A stretch of DNA of 48,395 nt from Lachnospiraceae bacterium (GTDB taxonomy: Bacteria > Bacillota > Clostridia > Lachnospirales > Lachnospiraceae): the NCBI GenBank assembly GCA_017622505.1, contig JAGAQZ010000001.1:1-48395 (forward strand). Reading direction: 5' to 3'. Numbering within the stretch: the stretch's first letter is position 1; the number at the start of each line of letters is the position of its first letter. Positions 25,383 through 35,182 of this stretch are shown one piece after another. The translations under genes were made by a program, and so were the position numbers. Under the pieces are notes generated by a model, which worked only from the letters and a program-made list of their open reading frames with translations, was not told where the DNA came from and searched no databases.

Positions 25383-27857
25383 ATGAATAAAACAGGTAAA
25401 ATTATAAGCTTTTTCGCCATAATATTGATTACAGTCGCATTAGGTTATGTGGCATTGGTTGGTGTGGGCGAAAATAAAACAGGTTCGCTGTATGACATTA
25501 AGCAGGGGCTGGATTTGGCCGGCGGTGTCAGCATTACGTATGAAGTAGTTGGTGAAGAAGAACCTACTGTAGAAGAAATGAATGACACGGTATTTAAACT
25601 TCAGCAGAAGGTAGATACCTACAGTACGGAAGCACAGGTTTATCCGGAAGGAAACGACCGAATTAATATTGAGATTCCGGGCGTAAACAATGCAAACGAA
25701 ATTCTGGAAGAACTGGGCAAACCCGGTAGTCTTATGTTTATTGCTGAGACTGATTCGGAAGGAAATTATAATTATGCGCCTGCGGTAACACCGGAAGGCA
25801 TGATGGTTTATCATGATGAGACTTGGAATACCTTTGTTATGATAGCAGATGGTGTTGCGGTTGAGTATGATATGGAAACCGAGTCTGTTGTACTGGATGA
25901 AGCAGGGAATGCCGTGACTTATGAATTGGCAGAAGATGCCAGAATTGATATTCAGTACAAGTTAAATAAGACACTGGAAGAATTACAGGCTGACGGTTCC
26001 ATTATTTTAACCGGTAACGAAGTGCAGAGTGCGAAAGCAACTCAGCAGCAGGATCAGCTTGGTAATTTGGAGTATGTGGTTGCGTTAGGCTTAAATGCCG
26101 ATGGTACCGCAAGTTTTGCGAAGGCTACTGAGAAAGCTTACTCTAACGGAGAAACCATCGCAATCTATTATGATGATAAATTTATCAGTGTGCCCCGTGT
26201 TGGTGTTGTAATCAGAGACGGACAGGCTGTAATTAACGGTATGGGAAATGCGGACGAAGCTGAACGTCTCGCATCCAACATCCGTAATGGTGCATTGAAG
26301 TTGGAATTACAGGAATTACGTTCCAATGTAGTAGGTGCACAGCTTGGTTCAGAAGCAATTACAACCTGTTTGCAGGCAGCAGTGATTGGTTTTGTTCTGG
26401 TTGCCGTATTTATGGTTGCGGTATACTTTTTACCCGGTTTTGTCAGTGTATTGGCGCTGGTATTATATGTATTTTTGATTATCATTACATTATCGTTGTT
26501 TAACGAGGTAATTACTTTAACCTTACCCGGTATTGCAGGTATTATTCTGTCAATCGGTATGGCGGTAGATGCCAACGTTATCATTTTTGCACGTATTCGT
26601 GAAGAACTTGCTACAGGAAAGACTGTACAGAGTGCAGTGGATATTGGTTTTAAGAAGGCGACTTCTTCCATCGTGGATGGTAATGTAACAACCCTCATTG
26701 CATCAATTGTACTGATTATTGCCGGAACAGGAACCGTAAAAGGTTTTGCATGGACATTGGCAATCGGTATTGTTTTATCTATGTTTACCGCTATGGTAAT
26801 TACCAGATTTTTATTAAACGGTGCAATAGCGTTAGGATTGGATAATATTAAATTGTTCGGTATCGGTAAAGAACGTAAAACTTTTGATTTCTTATCAAAG
26901 GGTAAAATTTTTATGGCAATTTCCCTTCTCTGCATTGTAATCGGTGGTGTGTTCATGGGAATCAATAAAGGAAGCATTGGCGAACCGCTGAATTTAAGCC
27001 TTGAATTTAAGGGCGGTACTTCCACAAGTTTGGTGCTTGCGGAAGATATGAGCATTGAAGAGATTGATGCGCAGATTGTTCCCGGTATTGAAGCAATTAC
27101 CGGTGACGGTAATGTTCAGGTACAGAAAGTAGAAGGCGGTAACGAAATTATCGTAAAAACCAGAGAATTGGATGAGATGGAACGTCAGGAACTGGATGCT
27201 TTGTTTGTTGAAAATTATGACGTGGATCCCGACAGTATTCAGAGCCAGACCATTGGTGCAACCATTTCCGGTGAAATGAAGAAAGATTCATTGATTGCGG
27301 TTTCAATTGCGGTAGTTTGTATGTTGATCTACATTTGGTTCCGCTTTAGTGATTGGCGTTTTGGTGTATCTTCCGTGTTGGCATTGGTTCATGACGTATT
27401 AGTAGTGCTTGCGTTCTATGCCATTGCAAGAGTCAGCGTAGGTAGTACATTTATTGCGTGTATGCTAACGATTGTCGGTTATTCGATTAACGCAACCATT
27501 GTAATTTTTGACCGAATCCGTGAAAACTACAAGGAGGCCAAAGCGAAGGCTGATGAGGCATATTTAAAGAAACGACAGAGAGATGCTTCCAAGTTTGAAA
27601 TCGATTTGAAAGAAATTGTAAACAGAAGTATTACCCAGACAATGTCAAGAAGTGTGTTTACTTCACTTACCACGTTTATTATGGTTGCAGCCCTTTATGT
27701 GTTAGGTGTAACATCCATTAAGGAATTTGCATTACCCCTTATGGTAGGTATTATCTGCGGTACGTATTCTTCCGTTTGCCTTGCCGGTAATTTATGGTAT
27801 TTCTTAAGAAAGAAGTTCCAGGTACGCGAAGGGGAAGACGATGAAGATTATGTATAA
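25383..27857 (+). CDS. secDF: Fused protein-export membrane protein SecDF
   Basis: The 824-residue protein joins SecD and SecF, which use the proton gradient to help SecYEG export proteins. The SecD half has one N-terminal membrane helix, the DIKQGLDLAGGVSITYE motif, a large outside domain (about 35-300, acidic) and five more helices with GMAVDANVIIFARIREE. The SecF half begins near residue 500 with its own first helix (MAISLLCIVIGGVFMG), then EFKGGTS, and ends with helices bearing GYSINATIVIFDRIREN. Both halves thus keep their RND-type signatures. Genes fused this way are common in Firmicutes. It is in an operon with scfB, a known Clostridia neighbourhood, but a direct role in SCIFF export is not proven. 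Confidence 0.97.
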   Translation: MNKTGKIISFFAIILITVALGYVALVGVGENKTGSLYDIKQGLDLAGGVSITYEVVGEEEPTVEEMNDTVFKLQQKVDTYSTEAQVYPEGNDRINIEIPGVNNANEILEELGKPGSLMFIAETDSEGNYNYAPAVTPEGMMVYHDETWNTFVMIADGVAVEYDMETESVVLDEAGNAVTYELAEDARIDIQYKLNKTLEELQADGSIILTGNEVQSAKATQQQDQLGNLEYVVALGLNADGTASFAKATEKAYSNGETIAIYYDDKFISVPRVGVVIRDGQAVINGMGNADEAERLASNIRNGALKLELQELRSNVVGAQLGSEAITTCLQAAVIGFVLVAVFMVAVYFLPGFVSVLALVLYVFLIIITLSLFNEVITLTLPGIAGIILSIGMAVDANVIIFARIREELATGKTVQSAVDIGFKKATSSIVDGNVTTLIASIVLIIAGTGTVKGFAWTLAIGIVLSMFTAMVITRFLLNGAIALGLDNIKLFGIGKERKTFDFLSKGKIFMAISLLCIVIGGVFMGINKGSIGEPLNLSLEFKGGTSTSLVLAEDMSIEEIDAQIVPGIEAITGDGNVQVQKVEGGNEIIVKTRELDEMERQELDALFVENYDVDPDSIQSQTIGATISGEMKKDSLIAVSIAVVCMLIYIWFRFSDWRFGVSSVLALVHDVLVVLAFYAIARVSVGSTFIACMLTIVGYSINATIVIFDRIRENYKEAKAKADEAYLKKRQRDASKFEIDLKEIVNRSITQTMSRSVFTSLTTFIMVAALYVLGVTSIKEFALPLMVGIICGTYSSVCLAGNLWYFLRKKFQVREGEDDEDYV

Positions 27858-27882
27858 AATCTACTTATCGTAAGTGGATTTT
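27856..27882 (+). terminator. Hairpin overlapping the secDF stop
   Basis: Twelve-base arms, 27856-27867 and 27871-27882, surround a TCG loop, with one wobble pair. The stem ends in TTTT but no longer T tract follows, so termination may be partial. The terminator at 27927 completes the stop. Confidence 0.55.
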
Positions 27883-27926
27883 GTACGGATCATATTATAA
27901 AATGATATAAGTATAAATTAACATTT

Positions 27927-27952
27927 GAAAAAAGTCCGAAAGGGCTTTTTTC
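27927..27952 (+). terminator. Intrinsic terminator immediately before recJ
   Basis: AAAAAAGTCC (27928-27937), a GAAA tetraloop and GGGCTTTTTT (27942-27951) form a compact terminator. It ends only 27 bases before the recJ start, so either the recJ promoter overlaps it or recJ is expressed by read-through or attenuation. Confidence 0.88.
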
Positions 27953-27978
27953 GCTTAAAAAGGAAATGGTTTAAAAGT

Positions 27979-29742
27979 ATGGCTGAATGGCGTTTGATTA
28001 GGCAGGGTGCGGATTATGAGGCACTTTCAAGAGAATACGGTGTCAATCCGGTAGTGCTTCGCATTATGCGAAATCGCGGGATTACCGAGGCGGAGCAGAT
28101 TGAAGAATATTTGCATGGTGATATAGAAGACTGCGACATTACGGATGGTTTTGTGGATATGGATGTTGCAATTTCATATCTGGAAGGACTTCGCAATTCC
28201 GGCCATAGAATACGTATTATCGGCGATTATGATATCGATGGTGTATGCAGTACCGCCATTCTTTACAAAGGGCTGGAAGCATTGGGCCTAAAAGCTGATT
28301 ATGCTATTCCGCACAGAATTTTGGATGGGTATGGCATTAATGTAAGCCTTGTAGAGCGTGCGTTTGCGGATGGTGTGCAAACCATCATTACCTGCGATAA
28401 CGGGATTTCGGCTTTTGAGGCTTTGGACCGGGCAGCTGAACTGGGAATTCAGGTTATTGTGACGGATCACCATGAAATACGCAGGGAAAATGCGGACGGC
28501 AAAGATATTGAGAAGTTACCGAAAGCCATAGCGTTAATCAATCCAAAACGTGAAGGGAATGCATATCCTTTTATGGATATTTGCGGCGCCTATGTGGCAT
28601 ATAAGCTGATGATTCGGATGTTGGAACGTGCAGGCAATATAGAGCAATACGAGGAACTGAAAGAAGAATTGAGAGTGTTGGCGGGATTTGCTACGGTGGG
28701 CGATGTAATGCCGTTAGTGAAAGAAAATCGCACACTTGTAAAATATTGTCTCGGACATATCAAAGACTGTGCAAATCTTGGATTAAAAGCGTTAATACAA
28801 CAGAATAATCTGGCGGATAAAGAAATTAAGGCCTATACAATCGGTTTTGTTTTAGGACCGTGCTTAAATGCCAAAGGCCGCCTGGAATCGGCGGAACAGT
28901 CGCTGGAATTGCTTTTATGTGATGATGGAGAAACTGCAGAACGTAAGGCAATCGAACTGGTTCAAACGAATACAGAACGTAAAGCACTTACGGATGCCGG
29001 CGTGGAGCGGGCAATCGAGTTGGTGCGTGAACAGTATCAGAATGATAAAATCATTGTGGTCTATTTAGAGAATTGTCATGAAAGCATTGCCGGTATTATT
29101 GCAGGCAGGGTGAGAGAAGCCTTTTACAGGCCGACATGGATTTTTACGGATGCCAGTGAAGGTTTAAAAGGGTCGGGACGTTCCGTTGATGCATACGATA
29201 TGAACAAAGGAATGTGCCGGTGCGAAGATTTGCTTACACATTTTGGCGGACATAAACTGGCAGCAGGGGCATCGCTTCCCAAGGAGAATTTGGATGCATT
29301 CCGTAAGCGCCTTAATGAAGAGGCAAATCTTACGGAAGAGGACTTGACGGAAGTAATCCGAATTGATGTGGATATGCCCTTGGGGTATTCCAACGAAGCT
29401 TTTTTGGAAGAGTTAAGTCTCTTAGAACCGTTTGGAAAGGATAATGAAAGACCTGTTTTTGCCCAGTCGGAAGTAACTTTTATCAGAGCGAGAACTTTCG
29501 GGGCACGGAATAATGTGGTATCGTTCCGTGTAAAAGATAAATACGGCAAATTTTATGATTTAAAATATTTCGGCGATATTCCGTCGTTCAATTGTTATTT
29601 AGACGAAAAATACGGCGAAGGCAGTGCAGAACATTTATATGCGGGCGAAGGTGATTATAAACTGTCCGTTATTTATAATCCTGATTTGAACATTTACAAC
29701 GGACGTACGGAAGTTCAGCTTGTAATGAAGAATTACCGTTAA
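27979..29742 (+). CDS. recJ: Single-stranded-DNA exonuclease RecJ
   Basis: The 587-residue DHH-family 5'-3' exonuclease serves recombination and mismatch repair. The DHH motifs are seen in order: GDYDIDGVCSTAIL, TCDNGISA, VTDHHE (metal site) and DICGAYVAYKL. The DHHA1 domain has the HFGGHKLAAGASL motif. A C-terminal OB-like part follows (about 455-587). The length is like E. coli RecJ, without the long C-terminal extension of Bacillus RecJ. The start is ATG 27979 (MAEWRL): the open frame reaches back to a TTG at 27925, but that stretch is the terminator at 27927-27952. The ribosome site AAAGGA is rather far (about 15 bases), so translation may be weak. Confidence 0.95.
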   Translation: MAEWRLIRQGADYEALSREYGVNPVVLRIMRNRGITEAEQIEEYLHGDIEDCDITDGFVDMDVAISYLEGLRNSGHRIRIIGDYDIDGVCSTAILYKGLEALGLKADYAIPHRILDGYGINVSLVERAFADGVQTIITCDNGISAFEALDRAAELGIQVIVTDHHEIRRENADGKDIEKLPKAIALINPKREGNAYPFMDICGAYVAYKLMIRMLERAGNIEQYEELKEELRVLAGFATVGDVMPLVKENRTLVKYCLGHIKDCANLGLKALIQQNNLADKEIKAYTIGFVLGPCLNAKGRLESAEQSLELLLCDDGETAERKAIELVQTNTERKALTDAGVERAIELVREQYQNDKIIVVYLENCHESIAGIIAGRVREAFYRPTWIFTDASEGLKGSGRSVDAYDMNKGMCRCEDLLTHFGGHKLAAGASLPKENLDAFRKRLNEEANLTEEDLTEVIRIDVDMPLGYSNEAFLEELSLLEPFGKDNERPVFAQSEVTFIRARTFGARNNVVSFRVKDKYGKFYDLKYFGDIPSFNCYLDEKYGEGSAEHLYAGEGDYKLSVIYNPDLNIYNGRTEVQLVMKNYR

Positions 29743-29772
29743 AAGCACGGTATGGATTTAAAGTAAAAAATA

Positions 29773-29781
29773 TGTTATAAT
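29773..29781 (+). promoter_or_regulatory. Extended -10 promoter ahead of murE
   Basis: TG-T-TATAAT (29773-29781) is a perfect extended -10 element, about 65 bases before the murE start. The -35 position (TGGATT, 29753-29758) is weak, as is usual for extended -10 promoters. Confidence 0.5.
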
Positions 29782-29846
29782 AATATGATTTACAAACGCA
29801 GGAATAAAGCGTGACGGTATAATGTATGGCAGAAATGAGGGTTGAT

Positions 29847-31319
29847 ATGGCAAAGTTATCGTATTTGTTAGAAAAGCTTACATATGAATGTGTATGCGGC
29901 AGTGTAAACAGAGAAATCACTGCGGTATGCTACGATTCCCGTAAGGTAACGCCGGGAGCACTTTTTATCTGCATTGAAGGCGCTAATTTTGACGGTCATT
30001 CCGTGGCAACGGAAATGGTTGGGAAGGGCGCTGTCTGTCTTGTGGTATCCAAGGATGTAGAGGTGCCGGTGGACAGTGACGTAACCGTAATTAAAGTAAA
30101 AGATACCCGCTATGCCATGGCTTTTATTTCGGCGGCGTATTTTAACCATCCTGCCGATAAAATGAAAGTCATCGGAATCACAGGAACGAAAGGCAAAACT
30201 ACGACCACTTATATGGTGAAATCCATTCTGGAAAACGCCGGTATGAAGGTTGGTTTGGTAGGTACTATCGAAACTATTATCGGGGAGAAGAAAATCCCTG
30301 CGCTTAACACAACACCGGAGTCTTATATTCTGCAGGAATATTTTGCGCAGATGGTTGAGGCCGGTTGTGATGCAGTGGTTATGGAGGTTTCTTCCCAGGG
30401 ACTTATGATGCACAGAACCCAGGGATTTGTGTTTAATTTGGGTATTTTTACCAATTTGGAGCCGGACCATATCGGTCCCAATGAGCATAGCAGTTTTGAA
30501 GAATATATGGCCTGTAAGGGGCTTTTATTTAAGCAGTGTAAGGTAGGCATTGTAAATGCCGATGATAAGCATGTCAATGATTTGCTTGCAGGTCATACCT
30601 GCGAGGTAGAAACCTACGGCTTTGGCGAAGGTGCCGATTTGAGAGCCGAAAATGTGGAATTATACCGTGAAAACGGAGAACTGGGCGTGAAATTTACCGT
30701 TACGGGCAAGTTGAACGCGGATGTAAAGGTACCCAGTCCAGGACGTTTTAGCGTGTACAATGCTTTGACGGCTATCGCTATTTGCAGGCATTTTAACGTG
30801 GAAGATGAGCGTATGAAAGATGCGTTGTTAAAGGCACATGTAAAAGGGCGCATCGAAATGATACCGGTATCGCCGGAGTTTTCATTGATGATTGACTATG
30901 CCCACAATGCCATGGCGTTAGAAAGTCTACTGACTACGTTGAAAGAATATAAGCCTGAGCGTTTGGTGTGTCTGTTTGGCTGTGGCGGAAACCGTTCCAA
31001 GTTGAGACGATTTGAGATGGGTGAAGTGAGCGGTAAGCTTGCGGATTTGACCATTATCACGTCTGATAATCCCCGTTTTGAGAAGCCGGAGGATATTATT
31101 GCGGATATCCGCACAGGTATTGCTAAGACAACCGGCGATTATGTAGAAATTGTCAATCGTAAAGAGGCCATTTCCTATGCGATTCAGAACGGTAAACCCG
31201 GCGATATTATTGTGCTTGCTGGCAAAGGACATGAGGATTATCAGGAGATTGAAGGCAAGAAATATCCTATGGATGAACGTGTCTTAATCCGGGAAATTTT
31301 AGAAGAAAATAAACAATAA
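29847..31319 (+). CDS. murE: UDP-MurNAc-L-Ala-D-Glu--meso-DAP ligase
   Basis: The 490-residue cytoplasmic ligase adds the third residue to the peptidoglycan stem peptide using ATP. The Mur ligase pattern is clear: an N-terminal UMAG-binding part with SRKVTPGALFICIEG, the ATP site GITGTKGKTTTTY, the middle domain with NLEPDHIG, and MIDYAHN at the C-terminal domain start. The DNPR motif (SDNPRFEKPEDI) marks specificity for meso-diaminopimelate rather than lysine. I choose ATG 29847 because GAGGG (29837-29841) precedes it; earlier ATGs at 29826 and 29835 lack a site. The usual dcw cell-wall cluster is not around it, as often in Clostridia. Confidence 0.96.
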   Translation: MAKLSYLLEKLTYECVCGSVNREITAVCYDSRKVTPGALFICIEGANFDGHSVATEMVGKGAVCLVVSKDVEVPVDSDVTVIKVKDTRYAMAFISAAYFNHPADKMKVIGITGTKGKTTTTYMVKSILENAGMKVGLVGTIETIIGEKKIPALNTTPESYILQEYFAQMVEAGCDAVVMEVSSQGLMMHRTQGFVFNLGIFTNLEPDHIGPNEHSSFEEYMACKGLLFKQCKVGIVNADDKHVNDLLAGHTCEVETYGFGEGADLRAENVELYRENGELGVKFTVTGKLNADVKVPSPGRFSVYNALTAIAICRHFNVEDERMKDALLKAHVKGRIEMIPVSPEFSLMIDYAHNAMALESLLTTLKEYKPERLVCLFGCGGNRSKLRRFEMGEVSGKLADLTIITSDNPRFEKPEDIIADIRTGIAKTTGDYVEIVNRKEAISYAIQNGKPGDIIVLAGKGHEDYQEIEGKKYPMDERVLIREILEENKQ

Positions 31320-31413
31320 GCAAATTGATGTATAATCAAATATAGCGGATACTGAAAGGGGCATTTTTATTTCGATGGAAGTGTTCCGAGAGAAAGAAAA
31401 GGAGGAGAAGGAT

Positions 31414-33645
31414 ATGTCATATGCAGAAGTAATTGTAGATATATCCCACGAAAATGTTGACCGCCCTTTTACCTACGGTATTCCGCAACATTTACAGGGG
31501 CAGATTGCCCTGGGCAGTAAGGTAGAGATTCCTTTCGGTAAAAGCAACAGAATGATTACAGGCTATGTGGTGGGATTTACGGAGCATATAGATTTCGATG
31601 AGTCACGTGTAAAAGATATTTCGGCCTTGTGTGAAAAAAGCGTTTCGCCGGAAGAAAAGTTAATCGGAATTGCGTCTTTTATCAAAGAAAAGTACGGTTC
31701 CACTATGATTACCGCGTTAAAAACGGTTCTGCCGGTCAAAAAGGCTACGAAGGCCCAGGAAAAAAAATCGGTGATTGCCTTAAAAGACGAATCGGAGCTT
31801 TATAAGGCATCTTTGATTGCCAAAAGCAAAAATCAAAGAGCGAAGGTGCGACTTTTACAGGCTTTGTGTGAAAGCCCCAGAATTGATTATTCTCTTGTAA
31901 CCGGCAAGTTAAATGTCAGTGCCCAGACTGTTTTATCCCTGCAGAAGCAGGGGATATTACAGATAGAGACGGAACGCAGTTACCGTAACCCTATATCGTT
32001 TCGAGGAGGGGAAGCAACGAAGGTTTCTTTGAGCAAGGCGCAGCAGGAAATTGTGGATGCGGTTGAGAAAGATTACGAAGCAGGCAATCCGGGCAAATAT
32101 TTGATTCACGGAATTACGGGTAGTGGTAAAACGGAAGTTTATATGGAGCTGATTGCCAAGCGCATTGAGCAGGGGCAGCAGGCGATTTTCTTAATTCCGG
32201 AAATATCCTTAACATATCAGAATGTGGTGCGTTTTTACCGCAGATTCGGAGATAAGGTATCCATTATGCATTCCAGACTGTCCGCAGGGGAACGGTTTGA
32301 CCAGTTCGAGCGGGCAAGAAAAGGGGAAGTAAGCATTATGATAGGGCCCAGATCGGCCTTATTCACACCCTTTTCAAATCTTGGCATTATTATTATAGAT
32401 GAAGAACATGAAGGCACTTATAAAAGTGAAACAATGCCTAAATATCATGCCAGGGAAGTGGCGGAAGAAATGGCTGGGAGAGCAGGAGCTGCGTTGGTTC
32501 TCGGTTCGGCAACGCCTTCCCTTGAAAGCTATCAAAAGGCAAAGAGCGGAGAATATGTTCTTTTTACCTTAAAAGAGCGTTTGACCGGCTGTACGCTTGC
32601 TAATGTGAATTTAGTGGATTTGCGCGAGGAGTTAAAAGCCGGGAATAAAAGCATTTTCAGCCGTCGTTTAAAAGAGCTGATGGAAGACCGTTTGGAAAAG
32701 GGCGAGCAGATGATGCTGTTTTTAAATCGTCGCGGTTACTCGGGATTTGTATCCTGCAGAGACTGCGGTGAAGTAATCAAATGTCCGCACTGCGACGTAT
32801 CTCTGTCCGAGCATAACAGGGGTGAGAAACTGGTATGCCATTACTGCGGTTATGAACAGCCTGCGGTGAAGAAATGTCCGTCCTGCGGTTCTAATAAGGT
32901 GGCCGGTTTTAAGGCGGGTACCCAGCAAATTGAAGAAGCGTTGCATAAGCAGTTCCCTATGGCGGTGGTTTTACGAATGGATGCGGATACCACGAAGCAT
33001 AAGGATGATTACGAAAGCATTTTATCCAAGTTTGCAAACAGGGAAGCCGATATTTTATTGGGAACTCAGATGATTGTAAAAGGACATGATTTCCCGGGGG
33101 TAACCCTAATGGGAATTCTGGCAGCAGACCTGTCTTTGTCCAATAATGATTTCAGGGCGGCAGAAAGAACGTTTCAGCTGTTAACCCAGGCGGCAGGCCG
33201 TGCCGGACGCGGGGAATTGCCGGGAGAAGTGGTAATTCAGACGTATCAGCCGGAACATTATGCGATTGTACGTGCATCCGGGCAGGATTACGAAGGATTT
33301 TATGAGGAAGAACTAGCATACAGGGAGTTTCTTTTATATCCGCCTGCGGCAAATATGATGGCGGTACAGTTGTCAGGCCCTGATAAGAAAGCATTGGAGC
33401 GTTTGGGACAGCGTTTGGCGACGGAAGTAAAGGCGATGGAGTTTGATTCCATACCAGCACAAATCGGTCCGGCGAAAGCCAACTTAAGTAAAAAGAGTGA
33501 TTTATACCGACAGGTAATATACTATAAGCATAAGGATTATGAAGAACTGGTCCGCATTAAGGACAGAATGGAAGAGTGCGTCCGGCTTTGGGAGATTAAG
33601 CGTGAGAGCGTACAGTTTGATTTTAATCCGATGAATACATTTTAA
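31414..33645 (+). CDS. priA: Primosomal replication-restart helicase PriA
   Basis: The 743-residue SF2 helicase reloads the replisome at stalled forks. An N-terminal 3'-DNA-binding domain (about 1-105, YAEVIVDISHENVDRPFTYG) precedes a winged helix. The helicase core has Walker A GITGSGKTEVY, Walker B IIDEEH and GSATPS. Four CxxC pairs form the two zinc sites (CRDCGEVIKCPHC, CHYC, CPSC), followed by the AAGRAGRG motif VI. The start ATG 31414 has GGAGGAG six bases upstream; an earlier in-frame ATG at 31375 would add a short charged tail containing that ribosome site. It is followed 27 bases later by def. Confidence 0.96.
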   Translation: MSYAEVIVDISHENVDRPFTYGIPQHLQGQIALGSKVEIPFGKSNRMITGYVVGFTEHIDFDESRVKDISALCEKSVSPEEKLIGIASFIKEKYGSTMITALKTVLPVKKATKAQEKKSVIALKDESELYKASLIAKSKNQRAKVRLLQALCESPRIDYSLVTGKLNVSAQTVLSLQKQGILQIETERSYRNPISFRGGEATKVSLSKAQQEIVDAVEKDYEAGNPGKYLIHGITGSGKTEVYMELIAKRIEQGQQAIFLIPEISLTYQNVVRFYRRFGDKVSIMHSRLSAGERFDQFERARKGEVSIMIGPRSALFTPFSNLGIIIIDEEHEGTYKSETMPKYHAREVAEEMAGRAGAALVLGSATPSLESYQKAKSGEYVLFTLKERLTGCTLANVNLVDLREELKAGNKSIFSRRLKELMEDRLEKGEQMMLFLNRRGYSGFVSCRDCGEVIKCPHCDVSLSEHNRGEKLVCHYCGYEQPAVKKCPSCGSNKVAGFKAGTQQIEEALHKQFPMAVVLRMDADTTKHKDDYESILSKFANREADILLGTQMIVKGHDFPGVTLMGILAADLSLSNNDFRAAERTFQLLTQAAGRAGRGELPGEVVIQTYQPEHYAIVRASGQDYEGFYEEELAYREFLLYPPAANMMAVQLSGPDKKALERLGQRLATEVKAMEFDSIPAQIGPAKANLSKKSDLYRQVIYYKHKDYEELVRIKDRMEECVRLWEIKRESVQFDFNPMNTF

Positions 33646-33672
33646 ATTGCGTAAGCAGGAACGGAGGAAACG

Positions 33673-34149
33673 ATGGCACTTAGAAAAGTCAGAGTAATGG
33701 GAGATGAAGTTTTAAATCAGGTATGCAAGGAAGTAAAAGAAATCACACCCCGCACACAGATGTTAATTGAAGATATGTTGGATACTATGTACGAGTCCAA
33801 CGGTGTTGGTTTGGCAGCACCCCAGGTGGGCGTTTTAAAAAGAATTGTGGTAATTGATGTATCCGAAAACGGTGACGAACCCATTCTTATGATTAATCCC
33901 AAGATTCTGGAAACTTCCGGTGAACAGACCGGTAGCGAAGGTTGTCTTTCCGTACCCGGTAAGGCCGGCAATGTAACAAGACCTAATTACGTGAAGGCTA
34001 TGGCGTATGACGAGAATATGGAGCCTTTTGAGATTGAGGGTACCGAGCTTCTTGCAAGAGCAATCTGCCACGAATTGGACCATTTGGACGGCAAGTTATA
34101 TGTTGATTTGGTGGAAGGACCCCTTCAGGACGTGGATGCGGAAGAGTAA
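33673..34149 (+). CDS. def: Peptide deformylase
   Basis: This metalloenzyme of 158 residues removes the formyl group from new protein N-termini. All three signature motifs are present: GVGLAAPQVG, EGCLSVPG (Cys metal ligand) and CHELDHLDG (HExxH). The length is short and close to the E. coli type 1 enzyme. It lies between priA and fmt, the common def-fmt order, so the enzyme that adds formyl to Met-tRNA and the one that removes it from protein are made together. CGGAGG precedes ATG 33673. Confidence 0.97.
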   Translation: MALRKVRVMGDEVLNQVCKEVKEITPRTQMLIEDMLDTMYESNGVGLAAPQVGVLKRIVVIDVSENGDEPILMINPKILETSGEQTGSEGCLSVPGKAGNVTRPNYVKAMAYDENMEPFEIEGTELLARAICHELDHLDGKLYVDLVEGPLQDVDAEE

Positions 34150-34231
34150 GAATGGTGTCATAGGAAGTTGCATGTAATTTGGCATTGTTAAATTGTAAAT
34201 GAGCAGATTTGAAAGCAGTAATGAGGTAAAC

Positions 34232-35173
34232 ATGAAAGTTGTATATATGGGAACCCCGGATTTTGCGGTAGGGGCTTTGGAAAGTATTATAAAAGCAGGC
34301 CACGAGGTGGTTTTGGTAGTGACTCAGCCGGATAAACCAAAAGGTCGTGGCAAAGAAATGCAGATGACACCGGTGAAGAAATGTGCCGTAGAGCATAATA
34401 TCCCCGTTTTTCAGCCTGTTAAAATCAAAGACGCTGAGGCGGTAGAGTACCTTAGAACTTTTGATGCGGATATTTTTGTGGTGGCGGCGTTCGGACAGAT
34501 TTTATCTTCTGAAATTCTTCATATGCCTAAATACGGTTGCGTTAATATTCACGCGTCACTTTTACCTATGTACCGTGGCGCAGCACCGATTCAGGCAGTA
34601 ATCATTCATAAAGAAAAAGAAACCGGCGTTACCATTATGCAGATGGATGAAGATCTGGATACCGGAGATATGCTGATGAAGGAGATTATCCCTATCGAGG
34701 CAAATGAGACCGGTGAAACTTTGCATGATAAATTAAGCGAGCTTGGCGCAGAAATGATTGTCAAAGCTTTAACGGCTATTGAAGAGGGGAATATTACACC
34801 CGTACCTCAGGGCGATGGCGAAACCTGTTATGCATCTATGTTAAAGAAAGAGATGGGTTGCATCGACTGGAAAAAGTCTGCAGATGACATTGAGCATCTG
34901 GTAAGAGGTCTATATCCCTGGCCCGGTACTTACACCTTTTTGAACGGTAAAATGATGAAAATCTGCGCTGTTGCCTTAAGTGATATTCCTGCAAACGGAG
35001 CACCGGGAGAGGTGTGCATGGTAACCAAAGACAGTCTCTTTGTAAATACAGGCGAGGGAACTCTTGAAATTAAGGAACTTCAGCCGGAGGGCAAGAAACG
35101 AATGACCGTACATGACTTTTTGCTTGGGAACAAGCTGGAAAAAGGTATCTGTTTCGGTGTGAAGAATTCGTAG
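34232..35173 (+). CDS. fmt: Methionyl-tRNA formyltransferase
   Basis: The 313-residue enzyme formylates initiator Met-tRNA with 10-formyl-THF. Visible hallmarks are KVVYMGTPDFAV, TQPDKPKGRG, FGQIL, the catalytic stretch NIHASLLPMYRGAAPIQ and MDEDLDTGDM. The C-terminal OB-fold tRNA-binding domain covers about 205-313. TGAGGT (34222-34227) supports ATG 34232; the open frame extends back to 34199 but without a ribosome site. It follows def by 82 bases and precedes rsmB by 9. Confidence 0.97.
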   Translation: MKVVYMGTPDFAVGALESIIKAGHEVVLVVTQPDKPKGRGKEMQMTPVKKCAVEHNIPVFQPVKIKDAEAVEYLRTFDADIFVVAAFGQILSSEILHMPKYGCVNIHASLLPMYRGAAPIQAVIIHKEKETGVTIMQMDEDLDTGDMLMKEIIPIEANETGETLHDKLSELGAEMIVKALTAIEEGNITPVPQGDGETCYASMLKKEMGCIDWKKSADDIEHLVRGLYPWPGTYTFLNGKMMKICAVALSDIPANGAPGEVCMVTKDSLFVNTGEGTLEIKELQPEGKKRMTVHDFLLGNKLEKGICFGVKNS

Positions 35174-35182
35174 GAGAATGCA

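Noticed and set aside
26168-27055. Long open frame of 295 codons on the minus strand inside secDF
   Set aside because: It is the shadow of a strongly conserved membrane protein; no ribosome site and unlikely composition.
27925-27978. N-terminal extension of recJ from TTG 27925
   Set aside because: This stretch is an intrinsic terminator hairpin.
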